A stretch of 8,379 nt of DNA from Elusimicrobiota bacterium. Lineage in GTDB: Bacteria > RUG730. The notes below the pieces were generated by a model. It did not search any database, was not told the DNA's origin, and saw only the letters and a program-made list of their open reading frames with translations. Location of the stretch: positions 1-8,379 of the forward strand of contig JAIRLV010000246.1 in NCBI GenBank assembly GCA_031259185.1, given 5' to 3'. Both the position numbers and the translations under genes were made by a program. Of the stretch, positions 1 to 7,008 are shown in pieces (position 1 is the first letter of the stretch; each line of letters begins with the position of its first letter).

Positions 1-1
1 T

Positions 2-3000
2 GATTTAATACCAAATCAGATAAGAAAAAGTTTTTTTGCAGCAGTTTTTAAATTTGAAATGGGATTATTTAGAATAAGTGATGATTTTACTCAAGAAATA
101 GAAACTGTTTTTGTTGATAATTTAGCAAAAAATTTATTACAGACTGCAGAATCTGCAAATTTTGATATTGCAACAATAAACGATAATAATATAAATATTA
201 ATCGTATTGAAACTTTTCTAAAATTTTTATTAAATAATGATAGCGATTTAGGAAAATATATAAAAAATCTAAATATAACATTGGATAACGAAGTAGAAAA
301 AGAAAATTTCAAACTTTTGTTTAGTATTGATAGGGGAAAATTTAAAACTTTTATAAACTTTTTGAAAGATAATAATGGAGGTAATAAATTTAAAAGTTTA
401 TTGCAACGAGGAGATGCTATATTTTTCAAGAATTTTGTAACTTTTATGAACAATCTAGATAATAAAGGATTAGAAAATATTGCAAGTCTATTAATATTAT
501 ATGACGACATTAATGATTTTATAAAATTTTTTAATAATATGCATAAAGATGATAATAATAATGACGATGACGATAATTTCCCTAGACGTCAACCTAGACC
601 GCCTAGAAATCGACAAAACATATTGACAAACTTTAAATATATTATAGATAATTGTAAGACTGATAAAATAAACAATATAATAAAACTTAAAGACAAAAAC
701 AAATTTATAGAGTTATTAAATAATATTGAGACAGAGAATACAATTTTTTTAAAGGATATTATAGAAAAAATTGATCCAAATATTTTAAATGCAGTATTTG
801 AAACAGATAAAAGTAATATATTTTTAGAAATAGTAAAGTATATACAAGAAAAAGATGATACAAAAGCAAAAAATAGAAAAAATTTTATAACTTTTTTTGA
901 AAAGATTAACAATTTAGATGCTATTAACTATCTTTTCGCAGAAAACCAAAATAAAGGAATACGACAGTTTTTTGATCTAATTTTAAATGTTCCTGTTGAA
1001 AATATTTTTGCTGCTATTATCGCTACAGCTACTCTTGCTACTGCTTTTGCTGCTACTACTACAGTTGCTACTGTTGCTGCTACTACAGCTGCTTTTGCTG
1101 CTGCTACTGCTACTGCTACTGCTACTACAGCTGCTTTTGCTACTACTGCTGCTGCTGCTGCTGCTATCAAACAACCTATTTCTAGTATCCCCAATATTAA
1201 AGACGATATTGACGTAGGGAAAGAGAAAGATATTGATTCATCCATTAATCCACCTCCGACACCAACGCCGCCGGTTGTCTCTCAAATTTCAACGACGCCT
1301 CTTTCTCCAACTTCAACGGCAAACCATTCTCCAGGTATTATTGATAAACCTTCTTCTGTCGATAATCCTTATTTTAATGATCAAGAAAGTTTAATTCAGT
1401 TTATTGCAAATTTAAATAATAATAATAATTTTATACAAACTTTTTTGAATACTTTAATAATAAATAACAATATCAATAATCTTACAAATGTTTTTCAAAG
1501 CAACCCTAGTACTTTTGCTTTTTTGGGAAAAATAAATCCTTTAACATTTCCTCCAGTTGCCTTGCAAAGTATAGCTAAAAAAATTCATGATGAAAACCAA
1601 CAAAATTTAAATGAAATACTAGAAATTACTAGTACTCAACAAGAGGTTGCAGATTTTCTAAAATCTAATCTACCAGCACCTATTTTGGCTAAAAATGAAG
1701 AACTTTTTATACATAATGAAAAACCATGTAGCTTAATATTTCAAGATGGGAAATGGATGTTGGCGAGAAGTGATTTGGATATAATGAGTTTGATAGAAAA
1801 TATTACTGGTGACGAAAAGAATTTTTTGAATTTTTTAGTAAAACATGAAAAACTAGAATGGGAAATAACAAATGAAATTAATTTGGTATTATATACGATT
1901 ATTAGTGATATAGAATTGAGAGCTGATAATAGTATTGAAATAGAAGCTATTTTGAATGATCCGAAATATGAAATTATAAATAACAACCCAGAATTTAAAA
2001 ATTTATTTATGGATTATGTTAGTTATAAATATCCAAATAAATTAATAACAAAAACCGCAGTTAATAATAGACTCTTATATGAAGGGAAAATTATTAATCA
2101 GATATTTAGTGAAGAAATAATGAAAATTGCGCATAAAATAGCTGTTGAAAATTTAGAGAGCGGGGAAGATAAAGGCAAACAAAAGTTTTATGAAGATTTT
2201 TATAATCGCTTGATAGATATTTTTGATAATTATCAAATTGAAAATATTGACGGAACATCGAGTAAACTTAATGAGCTTTATCAATTTTTAGAAGATAGCA
2301 AAGATATACTGCCCGATATTAATATTAGGCAAAACGCAAAAGATATTTTGGATAGTATACTTACTTTTAGTGATGAGGTAAAAAGGCAGATTAAAGAATT
2401 TGATAGACAAAAAGATGCGTATCAAAACTATTTACAAAATATAGAAAAAGAGTCAGAAAAAAATAAAATACAAAGGTCAAACTTTATAGGAGATTTAAAT
2501 TTGCTTTTTGAAAAACGAAGGCTCGCTATTATACACAGTTTAAAACTAATAAAAAAAATAGAACCAAAAACAATTTCATATCAAAACGAAGCGGATGAAA
2601 AAGAAAAAAGAAAAAATGAGAATGAAAATGAATATGATGAAGCAAATAAAAATATTGTTTCTAGCGCTATCCCTACAAAAAATAGATTTTTAGACGAAAA
2701 ATTAGGAAAAGTGAGTAGTAATAAACCTATCTTAAATAATTTAGGAATATATGCAATGACGCCTTTTTCTAAAGTTTATGAAGAAGCTGAAAATTATTCT
2801 AGTTTTAGCAAAATCGACGAATATATTAATGCAAAGTTATTAGAATTAGCGCCGCTATATGATATAGAAAAAATAAATATTATAAAATCAATGATTTATG
2901 AAAGGCTATCTCATGATGAAAAAATTTGGAGTAAAAATAATATATTATATTTATATGCTATTATTGGAAATGAATATTTAGACGACTTGATTGAATACGT

Positions 3001-4567
3001 AATAGTTGAAAACAGGTATGTAGAAGAAATCAAAGAAAATTTGTTAAAAATAGAGAAATTTAGGAAGATGACGGATCAAGAAGAGTATATAGAAATAGAA
3101 AGAGAAAGAATTTTGCAAACTGAAAATATGCAAGATATTAGAAAAATTTTAGATTTAGATGCTGCCTATAATTTATTTTTAGAATTGGAAAAAAATGAAA
3201 ATATAAATAAAGAAAATAATATCCAATTACAAAAATTACAAGAGAGATTTATAGATGAAAATGGTAAAATTATCCCATTACAAGAAATAAAAGAAATGGA
3301 GATATTAAATCTAGCGCATAATGATACAATCAAAAAAATTGGGACTCTAAAGCAATTGCATTATGACACAATGCATGGATTTATTAATAGAGTTATAGCC
3401 TTTTCAAATGGTGAAAATATGTTTGATTTTAGAGTCGGAATTGAGATGTTGGAATATCTGAAGAATATAGGAGCGGATTTAGAGGTATTGATTAAAGCTC
3501 AAGAATTTATAGAATCTAATGTTAGTAAAAGAGCTTTGGATATTCAAGATAATGCAAAAGAAATTATTATTGAGACAGATAACGAAAATTGGGAATATAT
3601 TATGAAAAAATTAAAAAATCTTGATTTGTTTAACCCTGAAACTTTGAGAGGTAAAACTATTGTTTTTAGAGGAGATATTTTAGAACTAATTTCGCCAAAT
3701 AAAGAGGATAATGAAAAAGGTTTAAAAGATTTGAAAAGAATTTCTGATTTTATTTTGAAAAGTGGTGGGAAATTTTCTTTTGTTCCAGGGAATATTTTTA
3801 TTAGAAATCTCATGACGAAAAAACTTGTAAGCGCTGAAATATCTGATTTAGTAGGAAAAGGAGTTATTGTGTATTCAAAATATTTATCTATGAGTAATTC
3901 AGTTGTTATGCCTCATGGTAAGGTTATAGACCAAGAAGTTTTTGAATATACTAAATCTTATTATGGTGAAAAAATGGGTCAAGGTAATTATGCCGAATAT
4001 ATTTCTGACTTGTTAAATGTTGGATTCAAAGAAACATTATTTCCACTAAATACAAATTTAATGAAACCAAATGCTAAATATATCATTGATATTTTAGAAA
4101 ATCAAAATTATACTGTTGAACAAATAGAAGAAATAACAAAAAACATCCCAATCAGACAATTTATTGTTGCCACAAATATGGGATTGAATGAGAGATTTTC
4201 AAAAATTTTTTTAAATAGAACGGAGGATTTAGCAGAAGAAAAAATAGAAATGAAACATATAAATGTAAAATCAAGCGTTGTTATACAAGCGCAAGCTCCT
4301 AATTTAGTAATAAAGGAAATTGACACAGACAATAAAAGCGCAGAGCCTATATCGCTTGCGAGTTTACCCGCTCCAATGAAAATAACATTAGACGATATGG
4401 ATAAATCCAGAAAAATGGTATTAGCCGTTGGATATACATTACAAAAATTAAAATTGATTATAAATAAAGCTGTAGGATTAATATTACCTAATGAAGAATT
4501 AGCAAAAAATCAAGCTAATCAAGCTATGATGATGCAATACAAGCAAAGATTGAGTGCAGCCGCATAA
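2..4567 (+). CDS. Giant multidomain protein of unknown function, probably 5'-truncated by the window edge
   Basis: I do not recognise this family. The first visible ATG is at 59 (1,502 codons), but the frame is open back to base 2 and no Shine-Dalgarno precedes ATG 59, while every other gene here has one; the true start is probably upstream. Residues below count from that ATG. Residues 53-308 carry degenerate helical repeats with a recurring F-x-x-F-hydrophobic motif. Residues 162-187 switch from an acidic/Asn run to a Pro/Arg-rich run. Residues 318-370 are almost pure Ala/Thr, and about 393-430 are rich in Pro/Thr/Ser. The middle (about 450-1160) is Lys/Glu/Asn-rich and mostly helical, with likely coiled coil near 770-870. 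Residues 1168-1290 resemble a calcineurin-like phosphoesterase with altered catalytic motifs (FRGDILEL, VPGNIF). No signal peptide can be judged because the N terminus is missing. Reading frame is certain; function is unknown, perhaps a structural, secreted or host-interaction protein. Confidence 0.85.
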   Translation, partial: DLIPNQIRKSFFAAVFKFEMGLFRISDDFTQEIETVFVDNLAKNLLQTAESANFDIATINDNNININRIETFLKFLLNNDSDLGKYIKNLNITLDNEVEKENFKLLFSIDRGKFKTFINFLKDNNGGNKFKSLLQRGDAIFFKNFVTFMNNLDNKGLENIASLLILYDDINDFIKFFNNMHKDDNNNDDDDNFPRRQPRPPRNRQNILTNFKYIIDNCKTDKINNIIKLKDKNKFIELLNNIETENTIFLKDIIEKIDPNILNAVFETDKSNIFLEIVKYIQEKDDTKAKNRKNFITFFEKINNLDAINYLFAENQNKGIRQFFDLILNVPVENIFAAIIATATLATAFAATTTVATVAATTAAFAAATATATATTAAFATTAAAAAAIKQPISSIPNIKDDIDVGKEKDIDSSINPPPTPTPPVVSQISTTPLSPTSTANHSPGIIDKPSSVDNPYFNDQESLIQFIANLNNNNNFIQTFLNTLIINNNINNLTNVFQSNPSTFAFLGKINPLTFPPVALQSIAKKIHDENQQNLNEILEITSTQQEVADFLKSNLPAPILAKNEELFIHNEKPCSLIFQDGKWMLARSDLDIMSLIENITGDEKNFLNFLVKHEKLEWEITNEINLVLYTIISDIELRADNSIEIEAILNDPKYEIINNNPEFKNLFMDYVSYKYPNKLITKTAVNNRLLYEGKIINQIFSEEIMKIAHKIAVENLESGEDKGKQKFYEDFYNRLIDIFDNYQIENIDGTSSKLNELYQFLEDSKDILPDINIRQNAKDILDSILTFSDEVKRQIKEFDRQKDAYQNYLQNIEKESEKNKIQRSNFIGDLNLLFEKRRLAIIHSLKLIKKIEPKTISYQNEADEKEKRKNENENEYDEANKNIVSSAIPTKNRFLDEKLGKVSSNKPILNNLGIYAMTPFSKVYEEAENYSSFSKIDEYINAKLLELAPLYDIEKINIIKSMIYERLSHDEKIWSKNNILYLYAIIGNEYLDDLIEYVIVENRYVEEIKENLLKIEKFRKMTDQEEYIEIERERILQTENMQDIRKILDLDAAYNLFLELEKNENINKENNIQLQKLQERFIDENGKIIPLQEIKEMEILNLAHNDTIKKIGTLKQLHYDTMHGFINRVIAFSNGENMFDFRVGIEMLEYLKNIGADLEVLIKAQEFIESNVSKRALDIQDNAKEIIIETDNENWEYIMKKLKNLDLFNPETLRGKTIVFRGDILELISPNKEDNEKGLKDLKRISDFILKSGGKFSFVPGNIFIRNLMTKKLVSAEISDLVGKGVIVYSKYLSMSNSVVMPHGKVIDQEVFEYTKSYYGEKMGQGNYAEYISDLLNVGFKETLFPLNTNLMKPNAKYIIDILENQNYTVEQIEEITKNIPIRQFIVATNMGLNERFSKIFLNRTEDLAEEKIEMKHINVKSSVVIQAQAPNLVIKEIDTDNKSAEPISLASLPAPMKITLDDMDKSRKMVLAVGYTLQKLKLIINKAVGLILPNEELAKNQANQAMMMQYKQRLSAAA
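215..982 (+). repeat. Degenerate ~28-residue helical repeats within the giant protein
   Basis: The pattern F-x-x-F/L/I-hydrophobic recurs at residues 53, 98, 126, 154, 216, 255, 276 and 304 (counted from ATG 59). The spacing is exactly 28 residues for 98-126, 126-154 and 276-304, and irregular elsewhere. Flanking positions also match: the stretch beginning FKLLFSIDRGKFK (residue 84) parallels FKSLLQRGDAIFFK (residue 111). Units look like short amphipathic helices joined by Asn/Asp-rich turns, as in alpha-solenoid proteins. The repeats are diverged at the DNA level, so this is an old protein repeat and not a recent tandem duplication. Similar motifs (LIQFIANLN, FIQTFLNTL) reappear after the Pro-rich linker. 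Confidence 0.5.
1010..1168 (+). repeat. GCT/ACT trinucleotide tract encoding an Ala/Thr run
   Basis: Fifty-two codons (1010-1165) are almost entirely GCT (Ala) and ACT/ACA (Thr), interrupted only by single Ile, Leu, Val or Phe codons, ending in six GCT in a row followed by ATC. Every Ala is GCT. This is an imperfect in-frame microsatellite inside the giant gene. Because the unit is three bases, length change would not shift the frame. It also opens spurious Leu-rich and Ser/Ala-rich frames on both strands. The encoded segment has no charged residue, so it could span a membrane as well as act as a linker; the sequence alone does not decide. Confidence 0.85.
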
Positions 4568-4599
4568 AATTTTTTAATAATTTTTTTTATTTAATGCAT

Positions 4600-4641
4600 A
4601 AACGGATAAGGTAGAAAATGCTTTATCCGTTTGTTTTTTTT
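4600..4641 (+). terminator. Rho-independent terminator after the giant gene
   Basis: The arms AAACGGATAAGG (4600-4611) and CTTTATCCGTTT (4621-4632) pair over 12 bp with a single G-T wobble around a 9-nt loop. A G and then eight T follow (4634-4641). It begins 32 nt after the TAA of the giant gene and ends that transcript, so the kinase downstream needs its own promoter. Confidence 0.9.
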
Positions 4642-5049
4642 ATAGAATTTTTATATAATTTAAAATTAGATCAATTTTTTGTTAATGTTAATAAAAATTT
4701 GGCTGGACTGTTATGGGAAAACATACTAAAATCATTGTGGCTATTTTCGATAAAATGCGTGATGTTAAATTTTTAGCAATTTTTATATAATGCTGGCATG
4801 AATAAATAAAGCTCATACTTATTAGATATGGATTTGATAAAATTAGTGATAATACTAGAAAGATTGCAAAAATAGAAGTTTGGCTATGATGTGGAAGTAT
4901 ATTTTTCTAGAAATCGATAGAATTGTTTTTATTATTGAAAAAACTAAATTTATTATCCAATTTTTTTTGGCAATATAAGTTTTATTCATTAAAACAAAGT
5001 AATTAGAATACGAAAAATTAAAATTTGTGAGAAAAAACAAAACATAAAA
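4642..5049. other. Gene-poor AT-rich intergenic region with micro-ORFs and possible promoter
   Basis: About 400 bp lie between the terminator and the kinase ribosome-binding site with no convincing gene. Short + strand frames are present: 25 codons at 4713-4790 (MGKHTKIIVAIFDKMRD...), 15 codons at 4828-4875 that continue past one TAG to 4920 (...KFGYDVEVYFSRNR), and 30 hydrophobic codons at 4886-4978. None has a good Shine-Dalgarno, and they sit in different frames, as in a decayed gene, but I cannot name a parent. Two weak promoter-like pairs with 17-nt spacers are visible: TTGTTT (4631) with TATAAT (4654), which overlaps the terminator, and TTGGCA (4967) with TAAAAC (4990). The latter is better placed for the kinase. 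Such matches arise easily by chance at this AT content. Confidence 0.4.
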
Positions 5050-5070
5050 AAGGAGTTTTATTCGACAACG

Positions 5071-6051
5071 ATGGGACAAAAAATTCAAAAATATTATATT
5101 GGAGTAGATATTGGGGGAACAAAAATTGTTATTGCTCTCATAGATATAAATGGCAATGTTTTGTTTAAAAAAATTTTATCAACAGAACTAAACTTAAATA
5201 AAAATGTTGTTATTCGCAATATTTCAGAGATTATTGATGAAATAAAAATAATATATAAAGACATCAATATTATTGGAATAGGTATAGGCTCTGCAGGGAT
5301 TGTTTTATATAATAAAGGAATTATAAAATTTTCTCCTAATATAGGATGGAGGGATTTTTATATAGTCTCTCAATTGCAAAAAATAAGTAAAATGAGAGTT
5401 GTTTTAGACAATGACGCTAATGCTGCAGCTTGGGGTATTTTTTATTTAAAATATAAGAGTAAATATAATAATATGCTTTGTGTAACTTTAGGAACTGGAG
5501 TTGGGGGCGGTTTTATTTTAAATGGAAAAATGTTTAGAGGAATTGATGGGACTGCTGGCGAGATTGGACATATGACTTATATTCCCGATGGGTTAGAATG
5601 TCCTTGTGGGAACAAAGGTTGTTTAGAAAGATATGTTGGGAAATATGGGCTCAATATGCTTATAGATAGACATTTAAAAGAAGAAGCTCAAAAAAGCAAT
5701 TTAGCCAAAAAGTCTCTTTTATTAGATTATAAAAAAGAAAATGTTATAGTTGATCCAAAATTACTTGAAGCTGCGGCGGAAAAAGGAGATGAATTGGCTT
5801 TAAAAATATGGATAGAATTTGGAGAAATACTAGGAACAGCCTTTGCAACTATTTTGAATTTGTTAAATTTAGAAGCAATACATATAACTGGCGGAATAGC
5901 GCATGCCCAAAAGTTTTTTGAGAAAGCGTTAGTCGATACCATTAAAAGAAGAGCTTTTTCTGTTCCTGCTGAAACTGTAAAATTGATTTTTGAAGAAAAA
6001 AAGCAAGATATGGGTGTTATTGGAGCGGGATTATTACTAGAAGAGCTATAA
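5071..6051 (+). CDS. ROK-family sugar kinase, probable glucokinase
   Basis: A cytoplasmic ROK-family kinase of 326 residues, the usual size for bacterial glucokinases (ATP + glucose to glucose-6-phosphate, entry to glycolysis). The phosphate-binding motif DIGGTK is at residues 13-18. The catalytic Asp is D115 in LDNDANAAAWG, followed by the glycine-rich loop GTGVGGG (141-147). The sugar-binding E-x-G-H motif is 164-167, and the ROK zinc site H167, C177, C179, C184 lies in GLECPCGNKGCLE. No helix-turn-helix domain precedes the kinase, so it is an enzyme and not a ROK repressor such as NagC or XylR. AAGGAG at 5050-5055 is the likely ribosome site, an unusually long 15 nt before the ATG; no in-frame start lies closer. 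Substrate (glucose, mannose, fructose or N-acetylmannosamine) cannot be fixed from these motifs; glucokinase is the best guess. Confidence 0.92.
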   Translation: MGQKIQKYYIGVDIGGTKIVIALIDINGNVLFKKILSTELNLNKNVVIRNISEIIDEIKIIYKDINIIGIGIGSAGIVLYNKGIIKFSPNIGWRDFYIVSQLQKISKMRVVLDNDANAAAWGIFYLKYKSKYNNMLCVTLGTGVGGGFILNGKMFRGIDGTAGEIGHMTYIPDGLECPCGNKGCLERYVGKYGLNMLIDRHLKEEAQKSNLAKKSLLLDYKKENVIVDPKLLEAAAEKGDELALKIWIEFGEILGTAFATILNLLNLEAIHITGGIAHAQKFFEKALVDTIKRRAFSVPAETVKLIFEEKKQDMGVIGAGLLLEEL

Positions 6052-6106
6052 AATATAAAAAAAAATTATTTTTAAAATTTTTTAGTATAATTTAAAATGT
6101 TTTTTG

Positions 6107-6135
6107 TTGAATTTGCCATTATAAAAAAGTATGAA
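6107..6135 (+). promoter_or_regulatory. Weak candidate sigma70 promoter for the methyltransferase-pheS unit
   Basis: TTGAAT (6107-6112) and TATGAA (6130-6135) are separated by 17 nt, each matching four of six consensus bases, about 54 nt before the methyltransferase ATG. The 138-bp gap after the kinase has no strong terminator, so read-through from the kinase is equally possible. The AT-richness makes chance matches likely. Confidence 0.25.
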
Positions 6136-6189
6136 TATACCAATTATTATATATTTTATTCTATAAAATAAGGATACAAGCTAAAAAGC

Positions 6190-7008
6190 ATGAAAAAGCA
6201 AATTATTTTGGAGGGATATAAAGAGATATTTGAAATTTTAGAAATTATTAAATCTAATAAGAATATCCCAGATATAGAAATAAAAAAAATTTTATGGCAT
6301 AAAAAGGTAAAAAGTAAAGAGATTGATTTTCAAAATTTTTTAAAAATTCAAAAATTAACTGAAAAATTAAAAACAAAAATAATTTTTCAAGAAATTTCAA
6401 ACGCAGAATTTAAAAAATTAAAAAAAACTGTTCATTCAAAGGGAATTTTTGCAGTTTTAGAGATAGATATTTTTGACGATATAAAAAGTTTTATAGATTC
6501 AAACTCTTTAAAAGATATAAATATCATACTTGTTTTGGATCAAATTCAAGATCCTGGGAACTTTGGCACGATTATTAGAACTGCGAATTTTTTTGGCGTA
6601 GATTTGCTTTTGACAACTATAGGCAGCGTTTCTATCCAAAATCCAAAAGTCCTGCGAGCGACAAAAGGATATTTTGGAAACTTACGAATAATACAAAATA
6701 TAGATTTAAAATTTTTATTGGAAAAAATTACTAGAAATAATATTTTTAATGTTTTCATTGCTGATATTGACAAAAATTCAAAAAATATATTTGATAATAG
6801 CGTAAAATTTGATCAAAATAAAAATATGTGCTTAATTTTTGGAAGTGAAGGATGCGGTATTTCAAAAATAAATGATAAAGAAAATATATTGAAAGATTTT
6901 CAAAAAATAAAGATAGAAATTGAAAAAAATAAATTGAATAGTCAATCTTTAAATTTGGCTATTTCAGTCGGAATAATTTTATTTGAGGTAAAAAGGCAAT
7001 GGAATTAA
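6190..7008 (+). CDS. SpoU/TrmH-family RNA 2'-O-ribose methyltransferase (RlmB-like)
   Basis: This 272-residue protein belongs to the SPOUT (trefoil-knot) class, which moves a methyl group from S-adenosylmethionine to a ribose 2'-OH in rRNA or tRNA. The three family motifs are present: motif 1 at 117-131 (DQIQDPGNFGTIIRT, with N124 and catalytic R130), motif 2 at 216-224 around GSEGCGI, and motif 3 at 251-261 (SQSLNLAISVG) in the cofactor-binding knot. Residues 1 to about 95 form the variable N-terminal part that in RlmB-type enzymes is an L30e-like RNA-binding domain; the opening LEGYKEIFEIL resembles it. The exact target, such as the 23S rRNA G2251 that RlmB modifies, cannot be told. AAGGA at 6170-6174 lies 15 nt before the ATG, and a TAA at 6169 excludes a longer start in this frame. 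The 3' end overlaps pheS by 10 nt, so both are on one mRNA. Confidence 0.9.
   Translation: MKKQIILEGYKEIFEILEIIKSNKNIPDIEIKKILWHKKVKSKEIDFQNFLKIQKLTEKLKTKIIFQEISNAEFKKLKKTVHSKGIFAVLEIDIFDDIKSFIDSNSLKDINIILVLDQIQDPGNFGTIIRTANFFGVDLLLTTIGSVSIQNPKVLRATKGYFGNLRIIQNIDLKFLLEKITRNNIFNVFIADIDKNSKNIFDNSVKFDQNKNMCLIFGSEGCGISKINDKENILKDFQKIKIEIEKNKLNSQSLNLAISVGIILFEVKRQWN
6985..6989 (+). promoter_or_regulatory. pheS ribosome-binding site inside the methyltransferase gene
   Basis: GAGGT (6985-6989), 9 nt before the pheS ATG at 6999, lies within the last codons of the methyltransferase gene. A weaker AAGG at 6993-6996 is too close to the start. With the 10-nt gene overlap this favours translational coupling. 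Confidence 0.6.

Noticed and set aside
1010-1168. The trinucleotide tract as a CRISPR array or phase-variation switch
   Set aside because: There are no spacers between repeats, and a three-base unit cannot shift the reading frame on or off.
928-1245. Open frames on the minus strand and in another + frame rich in Ser, Ala or Leu
   Set aside because: They are created by the GCT/ACT trinucleotide tract, which has no stops in several frames; they have no ribosome site and lie wholly inside the giant gene.
4855-5088. Minus-strand open frame of 77 codons with a hydrophobic N-terminal half
   Set aside because: It begins inside the kinase coding sequence and has Leu/Phe/Ile/Lys composition typical of reversed AT-rich DNA. 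No ribosome site or known family motif is visible.
5071-6051. ROK protein as a transcriptional repressor (NagC/XylR type)
   Set aside because: There is no N-terminal helix-turn-helix; the kinase motif DIGGTK starts at residue 13.
6052-6100. A terminator after the kinase
   Set aside because: There are A-runs and T-runs that can pair, but no GC-containing stem; I cannot separate it from background AT-richness.
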